The notes: a model not told the origin generated them from the sequence alone. DNA of 64,000 nucleotides from Streptomyces sp. NBC_01276 (GCF_041435355.1 NZ_CP108444.1:310001-374000); one strand, 5' to 3'. Positions 15,982-26,278 are shown, counted from the first letter of the stretch. Numbers and translations: made by a program.

Positions 15982-16839
15982 GTGGACGTAGTTAAATACG
16001 TCAAAACCGCACAAAGCGGTGCACCTGAAGCGCTGTGCGCGGCTGCGGCGGGGGAACCGCAGGCGTTCTTGCGGGAACTCGCAACGCACCTGGGCCTGCT
16101 GGCGCAGGAAGCCGCACAGCAGGCGGCCCGGCCCACCCCGGCGCCCGCGGTGGAGTCCCGTCCGGACGAGGAGGTCGTGGGACCCGGAGTGCGGTACCTG
16201 CACGGCCTGGGCAGCATCTCGACGGCGATCAACGAGGCGCTGGGCGCGGTCCGCCGGGACATCCTCACGGCGCAGCCCGACGGGGCGCGGCCGAGCGCGG
16301 TGCTGAAGGACGCGCTGGAATCCGTGCGCCGGCACATCTCGGCGGGGATCGCTATGCGGACCCTGTATCAGCACACCACGAGATTCGACGAGGCGACCAA
16401 GGAATATGTCCGCGCCGTAACGGAATACGGCGCCCAGGTTCGCACCCTGGAAGAATTCTTTGACCGTTTGATCATTGTCGACGATGTCGCCTTCATTTCG
16501 GCGAACGAGGACCGTACCACGGCGATCTCCATTACCGAACCGACTATCGTACGATTTCTTCGCGACACGTTCGACAAGGCCTGGGACAGGGCGAAGCCCT
16601 TTCCCTTCGTCCCGCTGCACGCGGCGAAGGCGGCCGACGAGGTCGTCCCGGCGATCCGGGAGTCCATCAGTCGACTACTGGTGGAGGGTTACTCGGACAA
16701 GGCCATCGCACGCCGCATAGGCATCAGCGAACGTTCCCTCCAGGCCCACATCGCGGCCATCAAGCAGGAACTCGGGGCCCTGAACCGATTACAGCTCGGC
16801 TACCTCCTGGGCCGCAACGAGGCCACCTACGTCCTGTGA
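15982..16839 (+). CDS. LuxR-type (GerE HTH) transcriptional regulator with N-terminal sensor-like domain
   Basis: The 285-residue protein ends in a LuxR-type helix-turn-helix (GYSDKAIARRIGISERSLQ, about residues 233-251, followed by AHIAAIKQELGALNRLQLG). The middle segment TLYQHTTRFDEATKEYVRAV through RFLRDTFDKAWDRAKPF resembles the TrmB/PLD-like sensor segment found in many orphan Streptomyces LuxR regulators. No receiver aspartate or ATP-binding motif is visible, so it is neither a classical response regulator nor an LAL protein. The start is GTG at 15982 after AGGGGTGG. It is divergent from the DVGWN peptide gene and is the only obvious regulator at the edge of the hydrazine cluster, making it a candidate pathway regulator. 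Confidence 0.85.
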   Translation: MDVVKYVKTAQSGAPEALCAAAAGEPQAFLRELATHLGLLAQEAAQQAARPTPAPAVESRPDEEVVGPGVRYLHGLGSISTAINEALGAVRRDILTAQPDGARPSAVLKDALESVRRHISAGIAMRTLYQHTTRFDEATKEYVRAVTEYGAQVRTLEEFFDRLIIVDDVAFISANEDRTTAISITEPTIVRFLRDTFDKAWDRAKPFPFVPLHAAKAADEVVPAIRESISRLLVEGYSDKAIARRIGISERSLQAHIAAIKQELGALNRLQLGYLLGRNEATYVL

Positions 16840-16888
16840 CCCCGGGGGATCCCGGCGCGGGAGCCCCCGCCGGGATCCCCCGGGGTCA
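16837..16888. terminator. Bidirectional terminator hairpin between luxR-type gene and eamA-type gene
   Basis: A perfect 21-base inverted repeat (arms 16837-16857 and 16868-16888) with a 10-base loop sits between the two convergent genes. The left arm begins with the TGA stop of the regulator itself, and the right arm ends six bases before the stop of the transporter. The GC-rich stem has no U-tract on either side, typical for Streptomyces. It should end transcription from both directions. Confidence 0.85.
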
Positions 16889-16893
16889 GGTCC

Positions 16894-17811
16894 TCACTCG
16901 GGCACGCCCGCCGGGCGCGGGGCCGGCCGGGGGCGTCTGCGGGAGACGGCCACGCCGCCGAGGCAGATGGCGCCGCCCAGCAGGGTCAGCCAGCCCGGGA
17001 CCTCGTCGAGGACGAACCAGGCGATGACCACGACGACGGCGGGCACGGCGTAGGTCGTCGCGCCCATCTTCCCGGCGGTGGTGCGCGACAGGGCGTAGGT
17101 CCAGGTGGTGAAGGCCAGGGCCGTCGGGAAGAGGCCCAGGTAGACCATGTTGAGGGTGGCGGTGAGCGGGGCGTCCGGGACCTGGTCGATGAGCTGCCCG
17201 GCGAACGGCAGGGTGCAGACCGTGCCGACGAAGCAGCCGTACGTGGTCACCTGGAGCGGGTTCGCGTGCCGCAGGGCGGGCTTCTGCGACACCACCCCGG
17301 CGCCGTAGGCGAGCGCGGCGACCAGGCAGAGCAGCACGCCGGTGAGGGAGGAACTCCCGCCCTTGGAGGTGGACATCCCCACGACGGCCGCCCCCACGAA
17401 GGACACGCCCATCCCCGCCAGCAGCATCGGCGGGAAACCCTCCTTGAGCAGCCAGCCGCTGAGGAGGGCGATGACGATGGGGCCGATGTTGACCACCATG
17501 GCGGCCGTACCGGCGTCGACCCCCTGCTCACCCCAGTTCAGCGTCACCATGTACAGCCCGAACCAGAGCACTCCGGACGCCAGGATCCCGGGCCACGCCT
17601 GCCGCGACGGCGGCGGCACCCGTTTGACGAGCAGGACCACCCCCAGCGCGACGGAAGCCGTCAGCAGCCGCCCCAGCGCGAGCGCCCCGGGCCCGAAGTA
17701 CTCGGCGGACGCGCGGATGGAGACGAATGCGGAGGCCCACATCACGACGGTCACGGCAGCCGCCGACAGGGCACGTTGATCGGTTCTGGACTCGCCAGCC
17801 GTTTGATCCAT
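16894..17811 (-). CDS. EamA/DMT-family transporter
   Basis: A 305-residue membrane protein with about ten hydrophobic segments in two repeats of five, the drug/metabolite transporter layout (for example VVMWASAFVSIRASAEYFGPG at the start, and WTYALSRTTAGKMGATTYAVP in the second half). The ATG at 17811 is preferred over an in-frame ATG at 17871 because the longer form only adds a polar tail not seen in the family. Members export amino acids, metabolites or drugs. It ends at the shared terminator with the LuxR-type gene. It could belong to the neighbouring hydrazine cluster, but there is no direct evidence. Confidence 0.9.
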   Translation of the reverse strand: MDQTAGESRTDQRALSAAAVTVVMWASAFVSIRASAEYFGPGALALGRLLTASVALGVVLLVKRVPPPSRQAWPGILASGVLWFGLYMVTLNWGEQGVDAGTAAMVVNIGPIVIALLSGWLLKEGFPPMLLAGMGVSFVGAAVVGMSTSKGGSSSLTGVLLCLVAALAYGAGVVSQKPALRHANPLQVTTYGCFVGTVCTLPFAGQLIDQVPDAPLTATLNMVYLGLFPTALAFTTWTYALSRTTAGKMGATTYAVPAVVVVIAWFVLDEVPGWLTLLGGAICLGGVAVSRRRPRPAPRPAGVPE

Positions 17812-17979
17812 CCCCCGATGTTGGCAGGGATTGCCTTCTGCGGAGGGCGAGTTGGCCCGCATGCGCCCCACCGGGGTCTACCTCCGGCCACCTCCGGCCG
17901 GCCCCACCCCGGCCCCCATCCGGCCCCGCCCCGCCCCGACTCCGGCACTCCGGGCGGTGCACGCGCGGCGGATGAGGAC

Positions 17980-18816
17980 TCAGGGGGTGGTGAGGAGGGT
18001 GCGGAGGCGGGTGGCATAGGCGTGGGGGTGGGTGGTGTTGCCGTTGTGGCCGCCCGGGAAGGTGTGTATCCCGGTGCCCAGGAGCTCCGCCAGGGCGGTC
18101 GCGCAGCCGTGGTCGAAGACGGTGGCCGGGGTGGTCGCGCCGACGGCGGCGAGGATGCGGGTCGTCGAGCCGGCCAGGGCGGCGGGGTCGAGGGTGTCCC
18201 GGGCGGCGGCGAGGACGTCGTGCTCCAGGAAATATCCGAAATTGGCGCGGCGGCGCTCGTCCATGGGCTGCGGGGTGAGGTCCGCCTCGGTCTCCTGGCG
18301 GACGGGGTCTATGCCGAGCGACCGGGCGACCTCGGACAGGGTCGCGGCGAGCCCGGCGTCGCGGTAGAGCTCGCGGAGCCCGACCAGCTCCGCTTCGTGC
18401 CGGACGCGGTCGGCCGCCGGCAACAGACGCGGGGCGACCGGCTCGTGGGCGACGAGGGTGGACACCTGCCCGGGGTGACGGACGGCCAGGTGCAGGCCGA
18501 TGACCGCGCCCAGGCTGCATCCGAGCATCAGGGCCGGCTCGTCGGTGACGGCGGCCAGCAGCCGGTGGACGTCCTCGGCGTGCTCGGCGAGGGAGGTGGT
18601 CCGCCCCGGCTCCGCGAGCCGGCTGCGGGAGAGCCCCCGGCGGTCGTAGGTCAGGACCGTGAAGGCGTCGGTGAGGTGCGGGACCAGGTCCACGGTGCGG
18701 TCCGCGTCGCCCTCGCCGCTCTGCGAGATGAGCAGCAACGGCCCGGAGCCTTCGAGGCGGTAGTACAGGGTCGCGCCGGGAACGGGGAGCGAGGACATCT
18801 GACGGGTGCTGGACAT
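17980..18816 (-). CDS. Alpha/beta hydrolase
   Basis: The 278-residue protein has an alpha/beta-hydrolase core: LLISQSGEGDADRTVD near the oxyanion region, YDRRGLSRSR, the nucleophile elbow LGCSLGAVIGLHLA (serine in G-C-S-L-G) and the C-terminal histidine in TFPGGHNGNT. The ATG at 18816 is preferred; the longer open frame upstream runs over the operator and the divergent regulator gene. It is divergently paired with a MarR-type gene and separated from it by 153 bases containing inverted repeats. This arrangement usually means that the regulator controls the hydrolase. The substrate is unknown. Confidence 0.85.
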   Translation of the reverse strand: MSSTRQMSSLPVPGATLYYRLEGSGPLLLISQSGEGDADRTVDLVPHLTDAFTVLTYDRRGLSRSRLAEPGRTTSLAEHAEDVHRLLAAVTDEPALMLGCSLGAVIGLHLAVRHPGQVSTLVAHEPVAPRLLPAADRVRHEAELVGLRELYRDAGLAATLSEVARSLGIDPVRQETEADLTPQPMDERRRANFGYFLEHDVLAAARDTLDPAALAGSTTRILAAVGATTPATVFDHGCATALAELLGTGIHTFPGGHNGNTTHPHAYATRLRTLLTTP

Positions 18817-18898
18817 GGTGACGTGACTCCTTCGTGCGATCGACTTCGTACGGTCGGCGCGCGGACCCCTCGTCCGCCGCTCTGCAACCACCGTAATC

Positions 18899-18947
18899 CA
18901 TCGAGATCGATGCATCAAGAGAGATGGATCGATTCCGATGAATCCAT
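18899..18947. promoter_or_regulatory. Probable MarR operator (two inverted repeats)
   Basis: In an unusually AT-rich stretch between the hydrolase and marR-type genes there are two dyads. CATCGA-GA-TCGATG spans 18899-18912, and ATGGAT with ATCCAT separated by 12 bases spans 18924-18947. The half-site GATCGAT occurs in both. The second dyad ends 22 bases before the marR-type start, so binding would block both divergent genes. Confidence 0.65.
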
Positions 18948-18969
18948 TGCGATGCAGTAGGGTGGAGCG

Positions 18970-19425
18970 GTGGACGGAATCGAACTCTTCCTGCTGGGCC
19001 GCGCCTTGATGAAGCTCGGCGAGGAGGCCCTGCCCGAACCGCCCGGCGGCTCCGGCCGGTACGCCGGCGGCACCCGCTCCGTCGTCATCGTCGCCGGGGA
19101 CATCGCCGCCCACCCGGACACCACCGTCGGCGAGACCGCGCAGCGCACCGGCCTGCCGCAGAGTCAGGTCTCGGGCGCCGTCGCCCGCCTGCGCGAGGCC
19201 GGCTCCGTCGAGACGGCGCCCGACCCCGCCGACCGCCGCCGGACGCTGGTGCGGCCCTCCCCCGTGGTCTCCGCCCGCGTCGCGGCCGTACGCGCCGGGG
19301 GCGGCTCCAAGGTCGAGGAGGCCCTCGCCCGGGCCCTGGGCGAGGAGGGCGCCGAGCGCCTCCCCGAGGTGACGCGGGCTCTGGAGGTCCTCGCCCGCCA
19401 CCTCGCCGTCCGCCCCGGGCACTGA
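18970..19425 (+). CDS. MarR-family transcriptional regulator
   Basis: A 151-residue winged-helix protein. The recognition region TVGETAQRTGLPQSQVSGAV (about residues 57-76) is followed by a wing EAGSVETAPDPADRRRTLVRP, in which DPADRR matches the conserved MarR wing. The N-terminal dimerisation helix is short. The start is GTG at 18970 after GGTGGAG. It lies divergent to an alpha/beta hydrolase with palindromes in between, so it is most likely an autorepressor that also controls the hydrolase. The ligand is unknown. Confidence 0.85.
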   Translation: MDGIELFLLGRALMKLGEEALPEPPGGSGRYAGGTRSVVIVAGDIAAHPDTTVGETAQRTGLPQSQVSGAVARLREAGSVETAPDPADRRRTLVRPSPVVSARVAAVRAGGGSKVEEALARALGEEGAERLPEVTRALEVLARHLAVRPGH

Positions 19426-19437
19426 CCGCCCGCCGTG

Positions 19438-19517
19438 GACGCCGGCCGCCGGCCGCACGCACCGGCCGCCGGTCGCGGACACCGGCCTCCGGCCGCACGC
19501 ACCGGCCGGCGGTCGAG
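19438..19517. repeat. Two tandem 40-bp imperfect repeats
   Basis: Two adjacent 40-base copies (19438-19477 and 19478-19517) agree at about 36 positions. Both contain GGCCGCACGCACCGGCC. They fill much of the 200-base gap between the marR-type gene and the flavoprotein gene. The GGCC/CCGG content could form several hairpins, so the repeats may help end marR transcription. Confidence 0.75.
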
Positions 19518-19626
19518 GGCACTCCCACGGCACGCCCCCGCGAGGTGATCCGGCTCACAAGGTGTCACAGCCGCGGTCCCACCGGTGTCTTGAGGCCGAA
19601 CGAGGCCGGACCGAAGGAGAGACACC

Positions 19627-20814
19627 ATGACGCAGCGCACCGAGGTGGTCGTGATCGGCGGCGGTTACGCCGGAGTGATGGCCGCCAACCGCCTGACGCA
19701 GCGCGACGACGTGACCGTGACGCTGATCAACCCGCGCCCGGACTTCGTCGAGCGGATCCGCCTGCACCAGCTGGTGGCCGGGACGCACGAGGCGGTGCTC
19801 GACTACCGCAAGGTCCTCGCCGGGGACGTCCGGCTGGTGGTCGACAGCGCGACCCGGATCGACGCGGCCGCACGCACCGTGACACTGGCGACCGGAGCTC
19901 CCGTCGCCTACGACTACCTCGTCTACGCGGTGGGCAGCGGCAGCGCCGACCCCCGCGTGCCCGGCGCGGCCGAATTCGCCCACCCGCTGGCCGGCCTGGA
20001 GGAGGCGAGGCGGCTGCGCCCGCTCCTCGACGCCACGGATGCGGCGGCCCCGGTGACGGTGGTCGGAGGCGGCACGACCGGCATCGAGACCGCCGCCGAA
20101 CTGGCGGAGCGGGGCCGCGCCGTGACCCTGGTCTGCGGCGGCCTGCTCGGGCCGTCCCTGCACCCCCGGGCCCGGCGCGCGGTGGCCCGGCAGCTGGCGA
20201 GGCTCGGAGTGACCGTGCTCGCGGGCCCCGACACGAGGGTGACGGCCGTCTCGCGCGATGCCGTGCGGCTGGGCGGAGGCCGTGAACTGCCCAGCGCGGT
20301 GACCATCTGGACGGCGGGATTCGGCGTGCCCGACCTGGCCGCCCGCAGCGGGCTGACCACCGACGCCCTGGGCCGCCTGCTCACGGACGAGACGCTGACC
20401 AGCGTGGACGACGTACGCATCGTCGCGGCCGGTGATTCGGCCGCCCCGTCGGACCTGCCGTTCAGGATGAGCTGCCAGGCCGCCGTCCAGCTGGGCCCGC
20501 AGGCCGCCGAGACCGTGCTCGGCCGGATCGCCGGGACCCGGCCCGAGCCCGTCGACGTGGGGTTCGCCGCCCAGTGCCTCAGCCTGGGCCGCCGCGCCGG
20601 CGTCCTGCAACTGGCCCACAAGGACGACACCGTCAAGAAGTACCACCTGGCCGGCCGGCCGGGCGCGCTGGTCAAGGAGCTCATCTGCAAGGGCATCCCC
20701 TGGCAGCTGGGGTACGAGGCCCGCAGGCCCGGCGCGCGCACCTGGTGGGCCAAGGACGAGAAGCGCCGGCAGCCGCTGCGCGCCGAGCGCGACGCGACAC
20801 CGGCCACCCCCTGA
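19627..20814 (+). CDS. NDH-2-like FAD/NAD(P)-dependent oxidoreductase
   Basis: The 395-residue protein has an N-terminal FAD motif VVIGGGYAGVMAAN, a second dinucleotide motif VVGGGTTGIETAAELA for NAD(P)H, and the C-terminal flavin-contact region RIVAAGDSAAP. This is the pyridine-nucleotide-disulphide-oxidoreductase class II fold without redox cysteines, as in type II NADH dehydrogenases and ferroptosis-suppressor-like proteins. GGAGA lies upstream of the ATG. The next gene encodes an ECF41 sigma factor; oxidoreductases beside ECF41 genes are their usual targets, so this gene is probably that sigma factor's regulon partner. Its electron acceptor is unknown. Confidence 0.85.
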   Translation: MTQRTEVVVIGGGYAGVMAANRLTQRDDVTVTLINPRPDFVERIRLHQLVAGTHEAVLDYRKVLAGDVRLVVDSATRIDAAARTVTLATGAPVAYDYLVYAVGSGSADPRVPGAAEFAHPLAGLEEARRLRPLLDATDAAAPVTVVGGGTTGIETAAELAERGRAVTLVCGGLLGPSLHPRARRAVARQLARLGVTVLAGPDTRVTAVSRDAVRLGGGRELPSAVTIWTAGFGVPDLAARSGLTTDALGRLLTDETLTSVDDVRIVAAGDSAAPSDLPFRMSCQAAVQLGPQAAETVLGRIAGTRPEPVDVGFAAQCLSLGRRAGVLQLAHKDDTVKKYHLAGRPGALVKELICKGIPWQLGYEARRPGARTWWAKDEKRRQPLRAERDATPATP

Positions 20815-20820
20815 ATCCCC

Positions 20821-20896
20821 GACCTGACCCGACCGCCCCGACCGGACCCGCCCCGCCCCGACCGCCCCGCCCCGCCCCGCCCCGCCCCGACCCGTC
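20821..20896. repeat. Low-complexity CCCCG/GACC tract
   Basis: A strand-biased tract made of short CCCCG and GACC units, almost free of A and T, fills the gap between the flavoprotein gene and the ECF41 sigma gene. It ends about 15 bases before the GTG start. It may pause or end transcription, or be slippage-prone filler; no clear promoter motif is visible. Confidence 0.7.
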
Positions 20897-20913
20897 TACG
20901 ACAAGGACCCCCT

Positions 20914-21822
20914 GTGGACGCACGCCTGAGCGACCATGCCGCCGGACCGGCGACCGACACCTTCGTCTCCCTGCGCAACCTGCTCTTCACCGTCGCCTAC
21001 GAGATGCTCGGATCGGCCGCCGACGCCGAGGACGTCCTCCAGGAGACCTGGCTGCGCTGGGTCGAGGTCGACCCGGCGCAGGTCCTCGACCACCGCGCCT
21101 ACCTGGTCCGGATCACCACCCGCCAGGCGCTGAACCGGCTGCGCACGATGCAGCGCCGCAAGGAGGCCTACGTCGGCCAGTGGCTGCCCGAGCCGCTGCT
21201 CACCACGCCGGACGTGGCCGAGGACGTCGAGCTCGCCGAGAGCGTGTCGATGGCGATGATGCTGGTCCTGGAGACGCTCTCGCCGACCGAACGCGCCGTC
21301 TTCGTACTGCGCGAGGTCTTCGACGTCGACTACGAGGAGATCGCGGCCGCCGTCGAGAAGACCCCGGCCGCCGTCCGCCAGATAGCGCACCGCGCGCGCC
21401 GGCACGTCGACGCCCGCCGCCCCCGTCAGACGGTTTCCGCGGGCAGGGCGCGGGCGGCCGTGGAGGCGTTCCGGCTCGCCCTCGAAACGAGGAACCTGCA
21501 GGACCTCCTCGACGTGCTCGCCCCCGAGGTCGTCCTGGTGAGCGACGGCGGCGGCGTCAAGCAGGCCGCGCTGCGGCCGGTCGTCGGCGCCGGGAAGGTG
21601 GCCCGCTTCTACCTCGGCGGCTCCGCCAAGTCCGGGTACGCGGTCACCTGCGAGCTCACCGCGGTCAACGGCAGCCCGGCCCTCGTCGTACGCCTCGACG
21701 GGGAGATCGACGGGATCATGGCGGTCCGCGTCGAGGACGCCCGCATCAGCGGCCTCTACTACGTCCGCAACCCCGCGAAGCTCGCCCGCGTCGCCTCCGA
21801 GACGCCGCTGACCCTCCGGTGA
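20914..21822 (+). CDS. ECF41-family RNA polymerase sigma factor with C-terminal SnoaL-like domain
   Basis: The 302-residue protein has sigma region 2 (AYEMLGSAADAEDVLQETWL), sigma region 4 (LSPTERAVFVLREVFDVDY and PAAVRQIAHRARRHV), and a C-terminal extension of about 120 residues. The linker carries GQWLPEPL, and the extension carries SDGGGVKQA and YVRNPAKL. These match the WLPEP, DGGGR/K and NPDKV signatures of ECF41 factors, whose SnoaL-like tail controls activity in place of an anti-sigma factor. Start GTG at 20914. The neighbouring oxidoreductase is the expected type of target gene. Confidence 0.92.
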   Translation: MDARLSDHAAGPATDTFVSLRNLLFTVAYEMLGSAADAEDVLQETWLRWVEVDPAQVLDHRAYLVRITTRQALNRLRTMQRRKEAYVGQWLPEPLLTTPDVAEDVELAESVSMAMMLVLETLSPTERAVFVLREVFDVDYEEIAAAVEKTPAAVRQIAHRARRHVDARRPRQTVSAGRARAAVEAFRLALETRNLQDLLDVLAPEVVLVSDGGGVKQAALRPVVGAGKVARFYLGGSAKSGYAVTCELTAVNGSPALVVRLDGEIDGIMAVRVEDARISGLYYVRNPAKLARVASETPLTLR

Positions 21823-21856
21823 CCCCCTCCACCCCCCGCGGTGGACCCCCGCGCCG

Positions 21857-22639
21857 TCAGCCGGACGCCGGCGCGGGGACGAAGGACGCCAGGTCCTCGG
21901 CGAGCGCGCGGACCACGTCCGCGTGCCGCTCGGCCAGGTAGAAGTGCCCGCCGGGGAAGGAGCGGAAGGTGAAGGCCGCCCCCGTCAGCTCCCGCCACCC
22001 CATGGCCTCCGCCACGCTCGCCCGTGGATCGGACTCCCCGCACAGCACGCTCACGGCGGTGCGCAGCGGCGGCCCCGGCTCGTACCGGTAGGTCTCGACG
22101 GCCTTGTAGTCGCTGCGCAGCGACGGGAGGATCAGCTCCCGGAACTCCGGGTCCGCCAGCAGTCCGGCGTCGGTGCCGGCGAGTGCCGTCAGCTGTCCGA
22201 TCAGGGCGTCGTCGCCCTGGAGGTGCAGGGTCTCCTCGCGGTGCACGAGCGGGGAGCGCCGCCCGGACAGGACCAGGCCGCGCGGGCCCTCCCCCGCGCG
22301 TTCCCACCGTCGGGCCAGCTCGAAGGCGAGTACGGCGCCCATGCTGTGCCCGAACAGCACCACGGGCCGCTCCCGCCACGGCAGCAGCGCCCGCTCCACT
22401 CCGTCGACCAGCCCGGCCACCGTGTCCGGGCCGCTCTCCCCCAGCCGCTCCTGGCGGCCGGGGTACTGGACCGTGAGCACCTCGGCGTGCGCGGCGAGGT
22501 CGCGGGAGAACGGGAAGTAAAAGGAGGCGTTGCCGCCCGCGTGCGGGAGGACGACCAGGACGGGCGCGGTCGGGAGGTGCGCCGTCGGGTGGAAGCGGCG
22601 GAGCCAGGGGTCGCGGCGGGTGCCGGCGGGGGCGGTCAT
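21857..22639 (-). CDS. Type II thioesterase (second copy)
   Basis: A 260-residue TEII with VVLPHAGGNASFYFPFSRDL, the nucleophile motif LFGHSMGAVLAFELARR and the C-terminal histidine in FPGGHFYLAERH. It overlaps the malonyl-CoA synthetase gene by four bases (ATGA), so the two form one transcript. TEIIs edit mis-acylated carrier proteins; together with an extender-unit ligase this pair probably serves the macrolide PKS that begins further right. It is clearly different from the TEII of the hydrazine region, for example in the region after the nucleophile elbow. It is convergent with the sigma factor gene, 34 bases apart. Confidence 0.87.
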   Translation of the reverse strand: MTAPAGTRRDPWLRRFHPTAHLPTAPVLVVLPHAGGNASFYFPFSRDLAAHAEVLTVQYPGRQERLGESGPDTVAGLVDGVERALLPWRERPVVLFGHSMGAVLAFELARRWERAGEGPRGLVLSGRRSPLVHREETLHLQGDDALIGQLTALAGTDAGLLADPEFRELILPSLRSDYKAVETYRYEPGPPLRTAVSVLCGESDPRASVAEAMGWRELTGAAFTFRSFPGGHFYLAERHADVVRALAEDLASFVPAPASG

Positions 22640-23994
22640 CGCGCTTCCCCGCCGAAGTGGTCGTCGAGCAGCAGCTTCTTCTGCGGCTTGCCCATGGCGT
22701 TGCGCGGTACGGAGGCCACGAAGCGGACCTCGCGGGGGCGTTTGTGGACCGACAGGTGGGCGGCGACGAAGTCGGTCAGTTCGGCGCCGGTGACCCCTTC
22801 GGCGACGACGAAGGCGACGATCCGCTGCCCGAGGTCGGTGTCGGGGACGCCCACGACGGCCGCCTCGCTCACCTTGGGGTGGTCCAGCAGGGCGTTCTCG
22901 ATCTCGCCCGCGCCGATGCGGTAGCCACCGGACTTGATCATGTCGATGGAGGCGCGGCCGACGATGCGGTGGACGCCGTCGCTCTCGTCGACGGCCGCGA
23001 TGTCGCCCGTACGGAACCACCCGTCCTCGGTGTACGCGGCCGCGGTGGCCTCGGGGCGGCCCAGGTATCCGGAGAACAGCGTGGGTCCGGTCAGCTGGAG
23101 TTCGCCGATCTCGGCGCCCGGCTCGGCGGCGATGCGGGTCCGGATGCCGGGGAGCGGGGTGCCGACGGTGCCGGGGCGCACCGCGCCGCCGGCCCGGCCG
23201 CTGACGGTGATCAGCGTTTCGGTCATGCCGTAGCGCTCGACGGGGCGGTGCCCGGTGAGGCGTTCCAGGTCCCGGAAGACGGGGGCGGGCAGCGGGGCGC
23301 TGCCGGAGACCAGGAGGCGGGCCCCGGACAGGGCGGCGGCCGCCCCCGGGTCGGCGGCCACGCGGGACCAGACGGTCGGCACCCCGAAGTACAGGCTGCC
23401 GCCCGCGGCGGCGTAGGCCTGCGGGGTCGGGCGGCCGGTGTGCACGAGGCGGCTGCCGGTGCGCAGGGCGCCGAGGACGCCGAGGACGAGGCCGTGCACG
23501 TGGAAGAGCGGGAGCCCGTGCACGAGGGTGTCCTCGGCGCTCCACTGCCAGGCTTCGGCGAGGGCGTCGAGGTCGGCCGCGAGGGCGTCGGCGGCGAGGA
23601 CCACGCCCTTGGGCGGGCCGGTGGTGCCGGAGGTGTACAGGATCAGCGCGGGATCCCGCGGGGAGGCGCCGGGAGCGGCGGAGGGCGGTGCGGCGCGCCG
23701 GGCGAAGTCGACTTCGATCCCGACGGCGCCGGAGTCGCGCAGGATGTGGTCGCGTTCGGCGGGGCCGGCGTCGGGGGGCAGCGGTACGCAGGGCACCCCG
23801 GCGAGCAGCGCGCCGACGACGGCGGCGACGGTCTCCAGGGAGGCGGTCGCGGTCACGGCGACGGCGGGGGCGCCCGCGATGTCGGCGGCCACGGCGCCCG
23901 CCGCGCCCAGCAGTTCCTCGTACGAAGCGGTGCGGCCGGCGACGCCGATGGCGTCCGCGCGGTCGCCGTACGTCCCGTCCAGTGCGGTCAGCAC
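22636..23994 (-). CDS. matB: Malonyl-CoA synthetase (MatB-like acyl-CoA ligase)
   Basis: The 452-residue adenylate-forming ligase has the P-loop-like YTSGTTGPPKGVVLA, the MatB-typical HVHGLVLGVLGALRTGSR, RYGMTET, the hinge region SGGYRIGAGEIENALL and the C-terminal catalytic lysine in PRNAMGKPQKK. MatB makes malonyl- or methylmalonyl-CoA from the free diacid, ATP and CoA. The GTG start at 23992-23994 begins the apparent two-gene operon with the downstream thioesterase. The role is probably extender-unit supply for the macrolide PKS. It could also serve the hydrazine pathway or general metabolism, since it lies between the two regions. Confidence 0.85.
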   Translation of the reverse strand: MLTALDGTYGDRADAIGVAGRTASYEELLGAAGAVAADIAGAPAVAVTATASLETVAAVVGALLAGVPCVPLPPDAGPAERDHILRDSGAVGIEVDFARRAAPPSAAPGASPRDPALILYTSGTTGPPKGVVLAADALAADLDALAEAWQWSAEDTLVHGLPLFHVHGLVLGVLGALRTGSRLVHTGRPTPQAYAAAGGSLYFGVPTVWSRVAADPGAAAALSGARLLVSGSAPLPAPVFRDLERLTGHRPVERYGMTETLITVSGRAGGAVRPGTVGTPLPGIRTRIAAEPGAEIGELQLTGPTLFSGYLGRPEATAAAYTEDGWFRTGDIAAVDESDGVHRIVGRASIDMIKSGGYRIGAGEIENALLDHPKVSEAAVVGVPDTDLGQRIVAFVVAEGVTGAELTDFVAAHLSVHKRPREVRFVASVPRNAMGKPQKKLLLDDHFGGEAR

Positions 23995-24131
23995 GCGGCA
24001 ACTCCCTGTCGGTGGTGGGAGGCCAGGCTACGTTCCCCCGCCTGACTCCCGGCCGAGCGGCCCCGCCCCGCCCACCCCTGGGGCGGGGCGGAACCACCAC
24101 GGCCGTGCGGGACGACGCGCGGGAGCGGTGC

Positions 24132-24176
24132 CCGGTACCGGTGACCGGGACGGCGTCCGGTACCGGTGCCCGGGAC
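24132..24176. repeat. Two direct CCGGTACCGG-containing repeats downstream of gdhA
   Basis: Two 20-base direct copies, 24132-24151 and 24157-24176, differ at one position. Each contains the palindrome CCGGTACCGG. They lie 20-70 bases past the end of gdhA on its downstream side, where they could act as a terminator or as regulatory repeats. Confidence 0.6.
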
Positions 24177-24198
24177 CGCGCCCGCGACTGCGTTCTGG

Positions 24199-26274
<2,076 letters not shown>

Positions 26275-26278
<4 letters not shown>

